A stretch of DNA of 36,436 nt from IMG/VR virus record IMGVR_UViG_3300027714_000051, positions 1 through 36,436 of that record. The stretch is one strand, 5' to 3'. The notes beneath the pieces are model-generated. The model saw only the letters and a list, made by a program, of their open reading frames with translations, made no database searches and was not told where the DNA came from. The position numbers and the translations under genes were made by a program. The first letter of the stretch is position 1. Every line of letters begins with the position of its first letter. The DNA is from a virus. This document shows positions 6,558 to 15,121 of this stretch, piece after piece.

Positions 6558-7901
6558 TTAACCTCTGTCTGCTATCCAATTTTCCAAATCTTCTATCCAA
6601 TCATCTTGGTCATAATCTACATAATCTTTAGCATTTTTTGCTAAATCTTTAGCTAAGGATTTTAAATAAGCTTTTGTAGTAGAAGAACTTTGTTTTGATT
6701 TTTTAGTAGCTGTTACTGCCATTCGCATCATACTAACAAGATCTGGTTTAGCCTCACTTAATGATTCTTCAACTACTCTCATTCCAATTGAAAAATATTT
6801 ATCGGACTTAACTAGTTTATTATAAAGAATAACTGCAGATCTTTTAGAATCAGCCACTTTCATAACTTTTTCATTCTTACCATAAGGGTCATCAGCAACA
6901 TATACTTCCCACTTAGAATTGCTATAATCTTCATTAATCGATTCATTTTGATTTGGCTTAACTACGTGCTTAGCTAATTCTTTTTTAAGCTTAAGATATT
7001 GTTCTTTTATTTCTTTTATTTTATTTGCTTTTGTAGATGCAAACCATTTATCTTCCCACTCATCGCCCTGACGTTTCTTATGAGCTGCTATCTCTTCTAA
7101 TAGTCTTTGGTAAATATCAGTAGCATTTTCAAAAGTTCTTCTTGCTGTTTGATATCCTGTAGTCCAAGATGCATCCCAAGTTCCTTTTTTAAGTAAATCG
7201 ATTTTCTTTTTGATTTCGGATTCGAATAAAGCATAGATTTTGTCCATGAACTTGCTAGCGCCTTCGACACCTAATTTACCTGCTATTGCTTTTAGCTTAG
7301 ATTCATATCTTCGCTTATTATCTCTTAAAACTTCTTTAGTAGTATTAAGAGCTAAAGCACCAGATTTTTGCTGAGCTCTAGTTATTTGTACATTTCCAAC
7401 TTTATTGCGACTCATATCAGTACCATAATATACTACATAAGCTTCATCAGCAAATGCTGCTATTCTCTTAAAGGAATTAAAGTATTTTGAGCTATTACCT
7501 GATTCTCCACTTTGATTAGCTTTACCAGGTTTAGCTGCTTTAACTACATTTGCACCCAAAGATAAAGATTCCTTACCATGAGTTACGGCTAATAATCCTT
7601 TATTTACATCTAAAGAACCCCAGTCACCTTCTGGTCCAGTTAATTTGTTAGAATTTGTAAACCAAAGTATTAATGTGTCTGATTCAACTTTTATTGAACT
7701 AGGATTTTTTATATGTTTAACCGCAGAGTCATCTATAGCATCCCAAGCAATCTTATACTTGTTAGATAAAGCATTAAACATCTTTTTATCATACGAATCC
7801 AGTCGCTTAAATGCTTTCGTCATATTCTTAGATGCAAACTTTTCGGTAAGCATAGAACGAATTTCAGATTCTATCAATGCTCTTAGTTGAGATTCTTTCA
7901 T
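6558..7901 (-). CDS. Conserved-type virion assembly protein of unknown function (447 aa)
   Basis: Not recognised. Residues 1-18 (MKESQLRALIESEIRSML) form a short amphipathic helix of a type often seen at the start of phage head proteins. The middle is lysine-rich and helical, with an NKRRYESKLKAI segment and a second helical stretch at about 255-320. An ESINEDYSNSKWEVYVADDP segment (about 325-345) starts what looks like a separate small domain, and the C-terminus is acidic (DYDQDDWIEDLENWI). Several (L/I)xE triplets occur and could be cut by the prohead protease, so an internal head or injected protein is possible. It overlaps the stop of the 247-aa gene (TAATG). T4 has no gene at this place between protease and scaffold. 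Confidence 0.75.
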   Translation of the reverse strand: MKESQLRALIESEIRSMLTEKFASKNMTKAFKRLDSYDKKMFNALSNKYKIAWDAIDDSAVKHIKNPSSIKVESDTLILWFTNSNKLTGPEGDWGSLDVNKGLLAVTHGKESLSLGANVVKAAKPGKANQSGESGNSSKYFNSFKRIAAFADEAYVVYYGTDMSRNKVGNVQITRAQQKSGALALNTTKEVLRDNKRRYESKLKAIAGKLGVEGASKFMDKIYALFESEIKKKIDLLKKGTWDASWTTGYQTARRTFENATDIYQRLLEEIAAHKKRQGDEWEDKWFASTKANKIKEIKEQYLKLKKELAKHVVKPNQNESINEDYSNSKWEVYVADDPYGKNEKVMKVADSKRSAVILYNKLVKSDKYFSIGMRVVEESLSEAKPDLVSMMRMAVTATKKSKQSSSTTKAYLKSLAKDLAKNAKDYVDYDQDDWIEDLENWIADRG

Positions 7902-8644
7902 TATTTCAATTTCCCCTTCTTTACATCACTTGCCAATTCTTGTAAAGCTCTTATTTGATCTTGAATAGCTGTTGCTATATCAACACTTCTATATTTAGCT
8001 TGTTTTTTGACTGATAACATTGCGATTCGTTTTTCTTCTGATGATGCACCCTCTTCCAAAGGTTCTGATTCAGTTAAAGGGTTCCACTTCATTTTTAGTA
8101 ACTTAGATGATGGTAGGATTCCTAAAGCGTGATTTTCCCTAAGTAAAGATTTTAAACTAGTTGAACTTTCTTTTTTAATGGCTTTAGAAATAGCAGTACG
8201 TTTTTTAGCTAAATATTCATCAGACTCATCTTCGTCTCCATCATTATCTATATCGCCATCTTCTTTACCTACAGTATCTAATTTTTCTGAAATGTCATAG
8301 TAACGACCTAACTTATTGCCAAGGTCCTCATAAAGAGATTCTAATCTTTGTTGTGTAGATTGAGACTCTGTAGAAGCTTTAACGAACTCTTTAAGAATTC
8401 CAGCAACTTCTTTCATATCACGCTTAACAGTAACACTATCAAACCAATCATCATGTTCTTGTAAAGCAAGCTTCGTTGCATTTTCACATAATTCAGAAAT
8501 AGACTGAACCACTTCTTTGATATTGGATTTAGAATAGATACTATCACCAAAAGAATTAAAGTTGGCAATAGCCTCCAATACTTCTCTTTTGTGTTTTGGG
8601 TTTAATCTATCAGAGTTTTCATTTAAAAGTTTTCTAAGTTTCAT
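7901..8644 (-). CDS. Head-assembly-associated protein with EF-hand-like acidic loop (247 aa)
   Basis: Not recognised as a named family. It is largely helical and charged. An N-terminal MKLRKLLNEN segment resembles protease-processed head proteins, with a possible LNE cut. At about residues 130-143 lies DIDNDGDEDESDEY, a calcium-loop-like Asp-rich motif, followed by a basic helix AKKRTAISKAIKKE. This Asp-loop plus helix arrangement recurs in proteins of T4-like marine phages. The C-terminus has a further helix (ATAIQDQIRALQELA). The start has AAGGAA at good spacing. It sits nine bases after the protease gene and overlaps the 447-aa gene, so all three are probably made together as part of the prohead. 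Confidence 0.75.
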   Translation of the reverse strand: MKLRKLLNENSDRLNPKHKREVLEAIANFNSFGDSIYSKSNIKEVVQSISELCENATKLALQEHDDWFDSVTVKRDMKEVAGILKEFVKASTESQSTQQRLESLYEDLGNKLGRYYDISEKLDTVGKEDGDIDNDGDEDESDEYLAKKRTAISKAIKKESSTSLKSLLRENHALGILPSSKLLKMKWNPLTESEPLEEGASSEEKRIAMLSVKKQAKYRSVDIATAIQDQIRALQELASDVKKGKLK

Positions 8645-8653
8645 ATTGTTTCC

Positions 8654-9316
8654 TTAACATTTGCCGCAATTGCCACCACAGCCGCACGGGGATTTCTTTT
8701 TTGGTATTCCGCAAGTTCCAGTCATTTCACATAACATTTCTGATATTATGTTGTTGACCTTTGCATATTTATTAATAGATTTATTTATATTTTCATTCAT
8801 AGGAGACATAAAAGCTCCTTGAGTAGATGGGTTGGAAACGAAGTCCCAACAAACTAATTCAAAATCATCTTGAACTTCTACTGTACTACTATTTGCAGAT
8901 TCTTTTACCGAACCCATACCTCTTGAAGATATGCCTACAGTTATACCTTGATCTAATAAGGTTTTTAAGATATTACCTGCAGGTGTTGATAGTATTTCTA
9001 CTTTACCCATTAGGTCATCACCCTTCCACCAGATATCTCTAATATTATGAGAAACATTAGCTAGATTTACCACTGAGGATTCCGGATGATCCAATTCTCC
9101 AAGAGCTCTATTTTCTTTTATGAATGTAGATTTATACTTACTAGCTTCACGTTCTAATATAGCTCGAGGATATATTCTTTCGTTTTGGTTAGGGGCGTTA
9201 GCTCTCTGTAAACATCCAACCACAATAACTTTCCCATTATTATTCTCTTGGGATTCTGCTATCATTTGAGGACTTACTCTAAATATATTATAATCTACTA
9301 ATAATTGCTTAGACAT
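8654..9316 (-). CDS. gp21: Prohead core protease, T4 gp21-like
   Basis: Serine protease that matures the prohead by digesting the scaffold and cutting the capsid N-terminus. In this 220-aa protein, conserved blocks of the family are visible: a strand with VVGCLQRANAPNQNERIYPR, then GELDHPE (His77, the presumed catalytic histidine), then TVGISSRGMG (Ser130/131, presumed nucleophile region), and WDFVSNPSTQGAF (Asp158). Length matches T4 gp21 (212 aa). MIAE near residue 21 fits the protease's own cutting rule and may be an autoprocessing site. The C-terminus is unusual: it ends in a basic KKK followed by a glycine/cysteine cluster with four Cys in the last ten residues. The ATG follows GGAG within the end of the small upstream gene. 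Confidence 0.92.
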   Translation of the reverse strand: MSKQLLVDYNIFRVSPQMIAESQENNNGKVIVVGCLQRANAPNQNERIYPRAILEREASKYKSTFIKENRALGELDHPESSVVNLANVSHNIRDIWWKGDDLMGKVEILSTPAGNILKTLLDQGITVGISSRGMGSVKESANSSTVEVQDDFELVCWDFVSNPSTQGAFMSPMNENINKSINKYAKVNNIISEMLCEMTGTCGIPKKKSPCGCGGNCGKC

Positions 9317-9450
9317 TATTTACTCCAGGTTGATCTTTTTCTATACAAATCAAAGAAAATCTTAGATACTTCTTTTCTAATAAGTGCTTTTAAAGCATTT
9401 ATATCTTCCGAAGATATTGCTTCTTTTATTTCTTTTTTGACTTTAGACAT
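9316..9450 (-). CDS. Very small conserved-type assembly protein (44 aa)
   Basis: A lysine-rich 44-residue protein beginning MSKVKKEIKEAISSEDINAL and ending in a basic, aromatic helix, IFFDLYRKRSTWSK. It is supported by a GAGGA ribosome site seven bases before the ATG and by tight packing: its ATG overlaps the previous stop and its stop overlaps the protease start (TAATG at both ends). T4 has small core genes (67, 68) in the same interval between portal and protease. Whether this is one of them cannot be told from sequence alone, so function stays unassigned. Confidence 0.75.
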   Translation of the reverse strand: MSKVKKEIKEAISSEDINALKALIRKEVSKIFFDLYRKRSTWSK

Positions 9451-9878
9451 TAAAATTTCCTCAATTTTTCAGAAATTCTTTGCATTTTTTCTGATATTCT
9501 ATATAAGGTCTTACGTGTGCCCTTCCAATATTTCGTAGAATCGACACCTGTTTCATTTTTTAATTTTATATTATGAGTTAAAACTTTATCAATCTCATGT
9601 AATTTAGAATTAATACTTATAATAGCTTTATTAACTTTTTGTTTTGGACTCTGTGTTACATCGTTCTTGTAGTTTTTATAACTAGATTCACCTAACATTA
9701 ATTTTGCAGCTTTTTTGAATGTAGATTCATCTACCTTCTTATAACCGTCTTTTTCTATATCATCATCATCTAACTCACCAAATGCATTAGGAGTATTATA
9801 AGCTTCACCTTCACCGGTTGCATTTGCTTCATCTATAAGCTCATCAATTAATTCGTCTAATTTATCCTTTAACGACAT
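9450..9878 (-). CDS. Small prohead-associated protein (142 aa), function unassigned
   Basis: Acidic in the first 50 residues (DELIDELIDEAN, ELDDDDIEKDGY) and strongly basic and helical after that. The C-terminal half, with SYKNYKNDVTQSPKQKVNKA followed by a long helix and a final ISEKMQRISEKLRKF, looks like a coiled-coil structural or core protein. An AAGGA ribosome site precedes the ATG, which overlaps the end of the 286-aa gene by 17 bases. Position between portal and protease corresponds to T4 genes 67 and 68, which encode prohead core proteins. That makes a core role plausible but is inference. Confidence 0.75.
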   Translation of the reverse strand: MSLKDKLDELIDELIDEANATGEGEAYNTPNAFGELDDDDIEKDGYKKVDESTFKKAAKLMLGESSYKNYKNDVTQSPKQKVNKAIISINSKLHEIDKVLTHNIKLKNETGVDSTKYWKGTRKTLYRISEKMQRISEKLRKF

Positions 9879-10722
9879 TAGTCAATTCCTTTAATAAATC
9901 ATAAGATCTCATAATGGATAATAAATGATTATCCTTGATAGATTTTCTCGATTTTATAGCTTTTAGCTGAGTTGATATTTCACTAAGCTTAACAGAGACC
10001 ACTTTGTCTTCAACAAGTTTTGAACTTTTGACTAAAGACTTGACCACTATATCTATATTTTTATCAATAAACTTCTTGAGCTTTCCAGTATTATTAACAT
10101 TATTAATATACTCTTTAAGTAAGGATTTTTGTTTAATATCTAAGTTATCATACTTATCGTTAAATTTTTCCAACAATATATTGTAACTCAATAATCTAAT
10201 ATCCTGAGACTCTTTCTTATATGCTTCTATAATCGTATCACTTGACTTAACAACTTTTACATTTTTTATATGCTCTAATATGGTTGACCTAGAAGTCATT
10301 ATTTTTTTAGGAGAATTGAATTTTTTAGTATTCATTTCAAATAAATTATAAATAGATGCATTTAACTTATAATCCGATAGTTTAGTAGAAAAGAATTTGT
10401 CCAAGTCATAGGATTTCTTTATTTCTTTAATCAAATTATATTTTTCTCTACGAATAGAAGCCTTATTTATTTTACTATGTTCATTTAGAATGACATCAAT
10501 AAATTTACTAGCCTTAGATTCAGAGCCCATTTTTTCGGACTTTAACATAGAATAGAAATTTAGCTCTTTACGTAATAAAGTATTAGTTTTGAAAAATTCT
10601 TTCATTAGTTTTACCGAAGTAGAATCATCAACATTATTTATAGCATCACTAGTTATCTGTCTAACTAGCAGTTCAAATAAGACTCCGGTGTTCTTAAACT
10701 TTGAATGTTTTATTTTTGTCAT
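9862..10722 (-). CDS. Hypothetical assembly protein downstream of portal (286 aa)
   Basis: Not recognised as a T4 protein. It begins MTKIKHSKFKNTGVLFELLV and continues RQITSDAINN, an opening that I associate with conserved proteins next to the portal in marine T4-like phages. The rest is very lysine-rich and helical, with alternating short helices and no hydrophobic segment. A longer reading would begin at a TTG at 10737; the ATG at 10722 is preferred because GGAAAA lies about nine bases upstream. A class I element (GATATTTATT) precedes it. The gene lies between portal and the 142-aa core-like gene, suggesting a head-vertex or core assembly role. Confidence 0.75.
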   Translation of the reverse strand: MTKIKHSKFKNTGVLFELLVRQITSDAINNVDDSTSVKLMKEFFKTNTLLRKELNFYSMLKSEKMGSESKASKFIDVILNEHSKINKASIRREKYNLIKEIKKSYDLDKFFSTKLSDYKLNASIYNLFEMNTKKFNSPKKIMTSRSTILEHIKNVKVVKSSDTIIEAYKKESQDIRLLSYNILLEKFNDKYDNLDIKQKSLLKEYINNVNNTGKLKKFIDKNIDIVVKSLVKSSKLVEDKVVSVKLSEISTQLKAIKSRKSIKDNHLLSIMRSYDLLKELTNVVKG

Positions 10723-10757
10723 AGTAATTTTTTCCAAATCTTTTACAAGATGTCCAT

Positions 10758-10767
10758 AATAAATATC
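10758..10767 (-). promoter_or_regulatory. Class I element (sense GATATTTATT) after portal gene
   Basis: Sense strand reads AGATATTTATTATGG in the 53-base gap between the portal stop and the next ATG, about 35 bases upstream of that ATG. It deviates from the consensus at the last base. Confidence 0.35.
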
Positions 10768-10775
10768 TATATATT

Positions 10776-12533
10776 TTATAAAGCGTTATCATCAAGAATA
10801 TTATTTTCACTTAATAAAGAAGTTTTTGTTCTGCCCAATAATGCTAAAGACTTAATAAAATTTTCTCTATGAATACTGCGGGTTTCTTTGCCTAAAGGGT
10901 CTCTACCTCTTGCTGAGTCTTGAGATTTACCATAGGCAGGAGCCTTCTTATCTTGACCACCCATCTCACCATACTCTTCAAAAGAAGTTTCAGAACCATC
11001 ATCTGAATCATCATTATCAATTGGTTCATCACTAGGAGGGTTGGCAGGATCTTCACCATCAGTCTCTATAGTCTCTTTCCTAAAGTTATTCTTAGAATCC
11101 TCAATAACATTGGCTTTTTCTTTTTTAATCTCATCATCTGATAATCCAAAGATCTTATCATAGATCCAATTTTCAGATAACATTTTATTTTCTTTTAAAG
11201 AATCTGCTAATGATACCTTATTACTCCATAATTCAATTTTCTCTTGTTCATAAATTGTAGATGGATTTGTTAGATTTAGCTCAAAGTCTACTAAATCTGC
11301 ATCGTTATATCCCTGAGAGTATAAGTGAACTATTGCTATTTTTGTTAATTCAGATATGACTATTTTTTGTATACGCTCTATTGTTCTTGCAAATCTAACA
11401 TCTTCAGCTGCTAATGTTGCTTTTTCACCTAGATTTTCATCATAACCCAAAAAGGCTTTAGGTACTTTTAATGCTGCAAACATTCTATTTCTTAAGTATT
11501 CAATATCATCAATACCAGTGAATTCCATACCACTTAAAGATTCTATTTCAGTACCTGATTGACCACCTCTAACTGGCAGGTAAAAGTCCTCCATCATATT
11601 TTGAAGGTTGAATTCTAAATTATATTGTCCTGTAGCTTCATCTATATATGGAGTTTTCTTCATACTATCAATAACTCTCTTCATATAATTATCTACTTCT
11701 GCTGGTGGTATATTACCAATATCGATCTTGAATACTCTTTTTTCTGGAGCACGCATAATCCTATGGATCATCATTGCATCTTCCATTAGAGTTAATTGCT
11801 TCCAATTTTTTCTAGCTGCTTCTATCATAGATTTACCATAAGGTAAAAAGTTAGAATCTGATAGCAATCTAAAGTGAGCAATCTCATAATTCTGAAATTC
11901 ATCTTGATCCCTATTAGCACCGCCAGCACCATATGTAGGTTGGCCTGACATTGCAGGGTCATGAATAAAAGTAACTATTTCAGGATTTTGAGGATCTTCA
12001 CCATCTACTCTTATCATTTCATATGGTGAAAAAGGAGAAACATTTGTTACACCTAGTTTTTCAGTAATATCCATTTTTAAATACATGTCGCCATACTTAC
12101 ACATATTTCTAACCCATGGCCATAAATTAAATTCTATATTTAAAACATCATAGAATAAATTATGTAGGATTTTTTGGACTTCTGAGTTTGAACTTTGAAT
12201 ATCCAAAGTGCTACCAAACTCATTCTTTAATGTAGATTCGTCTGCATAGATATCTAAAGCTGATGAGATTATAGAATCTTCATCCATTACCTCATAATCA
12301 GTAAAGAGTTGCAGTCTTGCAGCATGGTAATTTGCTTGTGCACGATTACCTGTGTTTGCATGAGATTGATACAATCTATTAAATCTATCCACAAGTCTAT
12401 TGCTAGCTAAATTGCTTCCTTGTTGAACTTTATTTACATCAACAACTTTTATTCCACCGTCTCCAGTTCTACGAACTATTGTAGAAGTTGAAAATAGGGT
12501 TTGTAATCTACCAAAAAATGATTTATCAGCCAT
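10776..12533 (-). CDS. gp20: Portal vertex protein, T4 gp20-like
   Basis: Forms the dodecameric portal through which DNA is packaged and the head is initiated. It is 585 aa versus 524 in T4. The segment FNLWPWVRNMCKYGDMYLKM (about residues 135-154) matches the conserved gp20 region. Other portal-like features follow: a YEMIRVDGEDPQNPEIV block, PFSPYEM, PYGKSMIEAARKNWKQL with MIHRIMRAPEKRVFKIDIGN (about 235-275), and a DDIEYLRNRMFAALKVPKAF block (about 342-361) with GYDENLGEKATLAAEDVRFA. The C-terminus (about 480-560) is acidic and disordered, a variable extension in this family. The ATG follows AAGGAT. It lies 12 bases after the terminase, without the sheath and tube genes that separate them in T4. 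Confidence 0.95.
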   Translation of the reverse strand: MADKSFFGRLQTLFSTSTIVRRTGDGGIKVVDVNKVQQGSNLASNRLVDRFNRLYQSHANTGNRAQANYHAARLQLFTDYEVMDEDSIISSALDIYADESTLKNEFGSTLDIQSSNSEVQKILHNLFYDVLNIEFNLWPWVRNMCKYGDMYLKMDITEKLGVTNVSPFSPYEMIRVDGEDPQNPEIVTFIHDPAMSGQPTYGAGGANRDQDEFQNYEIAHFRLLSDSNFLPYGKSMIEAARKNWKQLTLMEDAMMIHRIMRAPEKRVFKIDIGNIPPAEVDNYMKRVIDSMKKTPYIDEATGQYNLEFNLQNMMEDFYLPVRGGQSGTEIESLSGMEFTGIDDIEYLRNRMFAALKVPKAFLGYDENLGEKATLAAEDVRFARTIERIQKIVISELTKIAIVHLYSQGYNDADLVDFELNLTNPSTIYEQEKIELWSNKVSLADSLKENKMLSENWIYDKIFGLSDDEIKKEKANVIEDSKNNFRKETIETDGEDPANPPSDEPIDNDDSDDGSETSFEEYGEMGGQDKKAPAYGKSQDSARGRDPLGKETRSIHRENFIKSLALLGRTKTSLLSENNILDDNAL

Positions 12534-12545
12534 TCTTAATCCTTA

Positions 12546-14120
12546 TTATAAAAGCCAGGTTAGATCTTCATCTTGATTCCCAATTTTTTGGGACCAAGTA
12601 TCTTTACCGGGTGATGGGGCTCCAGAATAAAAGCCGGATTTCCCCATATGATTTAAAGCATTCTTATTTAATTCAATACCCTCATTTCTCAACTTTAATG
12701 CATGGTCTCTAACAAATAAACCAATTGAAAATGCCATTGTTAGATCATCATTATAGCCTCTTTGGGCTTCAGGTCTTTGACCATTCCAAACAAAAACGAA
12801 CAATTCTTCAATCAATCTACTCGATCGAACTGTACATGCTTTTTCTCTAAAATAAATATCAAGTTTCGATATAAGAAGTGGTCTTGTACGAGAAGTTGTT
12901 GAAAAACCTGGGGTCATTTGTGATTTATCTTTTAGGTCATAGCCTTTACTTAGCTGAGTGGCTGAATCTGATACACCTTCGTGCTTATATGTATAGTATA
13001 GATTCTTATATCCTCTATCTATAACAGGTTGTATTGCTGCCCAACCGACATTTGCATTTTCTATGACCAATAAAGCTTCATTATATTCTGTTGCAACATT
13101 TACTAACATGTTACCAAACTCTTTAGTACCAGGTTGACCTTTAAACTCGGCTACTTGAGCTACTTTTTCAATATCTATCACATGGAAGGTGGAATAATCA
13201 GCTCCATCACCTCTAGCAACATCGGCAACAACTAAATAATTCCTAGTATAATCTGGATATTCCCATATCCAATATTCATTATTTAGCCCTCTAGTCTCAA
13301 TAGGGTCTTCAACCATGTTTTCTTTATACCATTGGAGAAGAGTTCCTGGTATTACCGAATGTCCAGAAGTTATAAAGTCACAATCACACTCCTGGGCTGC
13401 CATCTTATCACCTAGAATTTGGCTTTGATCATTTCGCCAGTCTTGATTTCTTTCTGGATGTACTGTCCAATGGAGTCTTATAGGGTTAAACTTGTTTTCA
13501 CCATCTTCAGATTTGATCCATGTCCTATGGAAAAAATTACCAGATCCATTTGGAGTAGATAGAATTACCGCTTTACCACCAGTAGCTAGGGTTTGTTGAG
13601 CAGAAGCCCAAATATCATCTATTTCCTTAACAAAAGCAGCCTCATCAATTACTAATAATGATAATGCTTCAGATCTACCAGCATCAGGTGAACTAGATAT
13701 GGCTTTTATTTGTGAACCATTTGCATATCTAAGAGAAAGTCTATTATCCTCGACAGATTCTGTTTTTAACCAACTAGGAAGATAATGGTGCATCACCCTA
13801 ACTTTTGTTACAAGGTTTTTAGCAACGTCTTGTTTTGTTGCAATTACCAATACATTAAAATCTTCATTAAAAATCATTGACCATAATGCATATCCAGCAG
13901 TTAAGGTTGATATACCTAGCTGGCGGGATTTTAATATTATATTATAGTCGTGATTTTTAAATTCAGTTAAAGATTTTTCCTGGAATGGGAAAAGATTAAA
14001 CAGTATCTTCCCTCTTTGAGGATGTTGTATATAACAATACTTCCTCATAAAGTGTACAGGGTCAGATGCACACCTTGTATATTCTTCCGATATTATTTGC
14101 TTAATTGTTTTCTTTGCCAT
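12546..14120 (-). CDS. gp17: Terminase large subunit, T4 gp17-like
   Basis: ATPase plus nuclease that packages and cuts phage DNA. The N-terminal ATPase contains a Walker A variant SRQLGIST (residues 65-72), where Ile replaces the usual Lys, a common form in this group, Walker B LLVIDEA (155-161) and the coupling motif STPNG (188-192). The C-terminal nuclease shows the expected acidic residues: Asp300 in VVADVARGDGADYS, Glu354 in LLVIENANVG and Asp458/459 in GYNDDLTMAFS. At 524 aa it is shorter than T4 gp17 (610 aa). The start ATG lacks an obvious ribosome site; a class I-like element lies nine bases upstream. The gene is followed directly by the portal. Confidence 0.97.
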   Translation of the reverse strand: MAKKTIKQIISEEYTRCASDPVHFMRKYCYIQHPQRGKILFNLFPFQEKSLTEFKNHDYNIILKSRQLGISTLTAGYALWSMIFNEDFNVLVIATKQDVAKNLVTKVRVMHHYLPSWLKTESVEDNRLSLRYANGSQIKAISSSPDAGRSEALSLLVIDEAAFVKEIDDIWASAQQTLATGGKAVILSTPNGSGNFFHRTWIKSEDGENKFNPIRLHWTVHPERNQDWRNDQSQILGDKMAAQECDCDFITSGHSVIPGTLLQWYKENMVEDPIETRGLNNEYWIWEYPDYTRNYLVVADVARGDGADYSTFHVIDIEKVAQVAEFKGQPGTKEFGNMLVNVATEYNEALLVIENANVGWAAIQPVIDRGYKNLYYTYKHEGVSDSATQLSKGYDLKDKSQMTPGFSTTSRTRPLLISKLDIYFREKACTVRSSRLIEELFVFVWNGQRPEAQRGYNDDLTMAFSIGLFVRDHALKLRNEGIELNKNALNHMGKSGFYSGAPSPGKDTWSQKIGNQDEDLTWLL

Positions 14121-14128
14121 AACTTATA

Positions 14129-14138
14129 TATAAATATA
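14129..14138 (-). promoter_or_regulatory. Class I-like element (TATATTTATA) before terminase
   Basis: Sense strand reads AATATATATTTATATATAAG eight bases before the terminase ATG. It is an AT-rich stretch that keeps the ATATTTATA core; chance occurrence is more likely here than at the other sites. Confidence 0.3.
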
Positions 14139-14157
14139 TATTGAGGTGAAGTTTCGA

Positions 14158-14553
14158 CTACTTCTTAACTCTTTTTTCCATTGTACGACCACCGAAATAA
14201 GCTCCGATAACTGTAATGAGAACTAATTGTAGCAAGTCAGTCCATTTTTCTTCTACGGTAAATGCTAATACACCTGCATCTATGAATATCATCAGTACAG
14301 TTGATACTACTAAGAAGACTAGGACTAATGGCCTTACATTTTTGGATAGCCAAGAATCTGAATTCATATCTGCCGACCATCTGTCAGTGATATTTTGCTC
14401 CATTTTGGCTTCATGATTAGAGATTAATTCCTGCATCTTACGTTTAGCTTCAAGTTTCTCTTCTTTTGATGTTGTTAGATTATCTAAAACACCTCCGACC
14501 CCTTTAACTAACTCTGTTGCTCCACTTGAAAATATTTTATTTAGAATGCTCAT
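14158..14553 (-). CDS. Holin-like membrane protein (GTA_holin_3TM type)
   Basis: A 131-aa protein with a charged, helical N-terminal half (about residues 25-55), then a conserved-type stretch SADMNSDSWLSKNVRPLVLV, and two hydrophobic segments at about 75-98 and 106-122. The SWLSKN(V/I)RPL block plus a terminal AYFGGRTMEK segment is characteristic of the three-TM holin family found in gene-transfer agents and phages. It would make pores in the inner membrane at lysis. The start follows GAAGGAC and overlaps the zinc-protein gene by 17 bases. Only two clear membrane segments are visible. No endolysin is present in this window. Confidence 0.72.
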   Translation of the reverse strand: MSILNKIFSSGATELVKGVGGVLDNLTTSKEEKLEAKRKMQELISNHEAKMEQNITDRWSADMNSDSWLSKNVRPLVLVFLVVSTVLMIFIDAGVLAFTVEEKWTDLLQLVLITVIGAYFGGRTMEKRVKK

Positions 14554-15121
14554 GTTCGTCCTTCAATTCTTCTTTAACTTTTAGTTTTCTAGCTTCAAAT
14601 TTTGTTTCTAAAGAGTCTTTAGATTCTCCACCAGTCCATTCTTCGATATCACCTGCTTCTGTAATGAATCTATTAGCATCCATACCATTTAAAAATTCCT
14701 GATACTCCTCAGTCATTTGGTGTATCCATACTTCATTACTAGATTGGTTAACCTTATTGACATACTCATCATATTTACCAGCACTTCTAAGATCTTTTTC
14801 GAATTTGACAAGACAGTTAGGACAAAAACCAAATTTTCTATATATTTTTTTATATGCTGGATGAGTCATTCGAGGATCTTCACATTTTGGACATGTCAAG
14901 GGTATTTGAATGGCTTTTCTAGCTTCATCTAATTTATTTACGGTTTGTTTTATCCCATTTTTAATAGTCCAAGTTTTATTCGATTCTTCCCATACATCAC
15001 CTTCAACATGCTTAGATTTTTTTACTACGAACCCTGTCTGGACTCTTGTTGTAGCACCATAGTTTCCAGAAACGAGGTTTCTCATTCTCTGAATTTTATC
15101 TTTTGAAAATTGTTTACTCAT
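14537..15121 (-). CDS. Zinc-binding protein of unknown function (194 aa)
   Basis: A basic N-terminus (MSKQFSKDKIQRMRNLVSGN) is followed by EGDVWEESNKTWTIKNGIKQ and a treble-clef-like four-cysteine pair: CPKC (77-80) and CPNC (100-103), which could bind one zinc. The C-terminal 60 residues are acidic and helical. This layout recurs next to the terminase region in T4-like marine phages. It overlaps the stop of the two-kinase gene (TAATG) and the start of the holin gene. It could bind nucleic acid or protein; the sequence does not decide this. Confidence 0.75.
   Translation of the reverse strand: MSKQFSKDKIQRMRNLVSGNYGATTRVQTGFVVKKSKHVEGDVWEESNKTWTIKNGIKQTVNKLDEARKAIQIPLTCPKCEDPRMTHPAYKKIYRKFGFCPNCLVKFEKDLRSAGKYDEYVNKVNQSSNEVWIHQMTEEYQEFLNGMDANRFITEAGDIEEWTGGESKDSLETKFEARKLKVKEELKDEHEHSK

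Noticed and set aside
6556-6600. Upstream ATG giving an 84-aa protein
   Set aside because: It would overlap the previous gene by 43 bases, whereas the ATG at 6555 has AGAGG and two-base spacing.
6558-7901. ADP-ribosyltransferase-like reading of the 447-aa protein
   Set aside because: A YYGTDMSR segment hinted at it, but no R-S-E motif set in the right order and spacing was seen.
10723-10737. TTG start giving a 291-aa protein
   Set aside because: A normal ATG with a GGAAAA ribosome site lies 15 bases downstream and matches the usual N-terminus.
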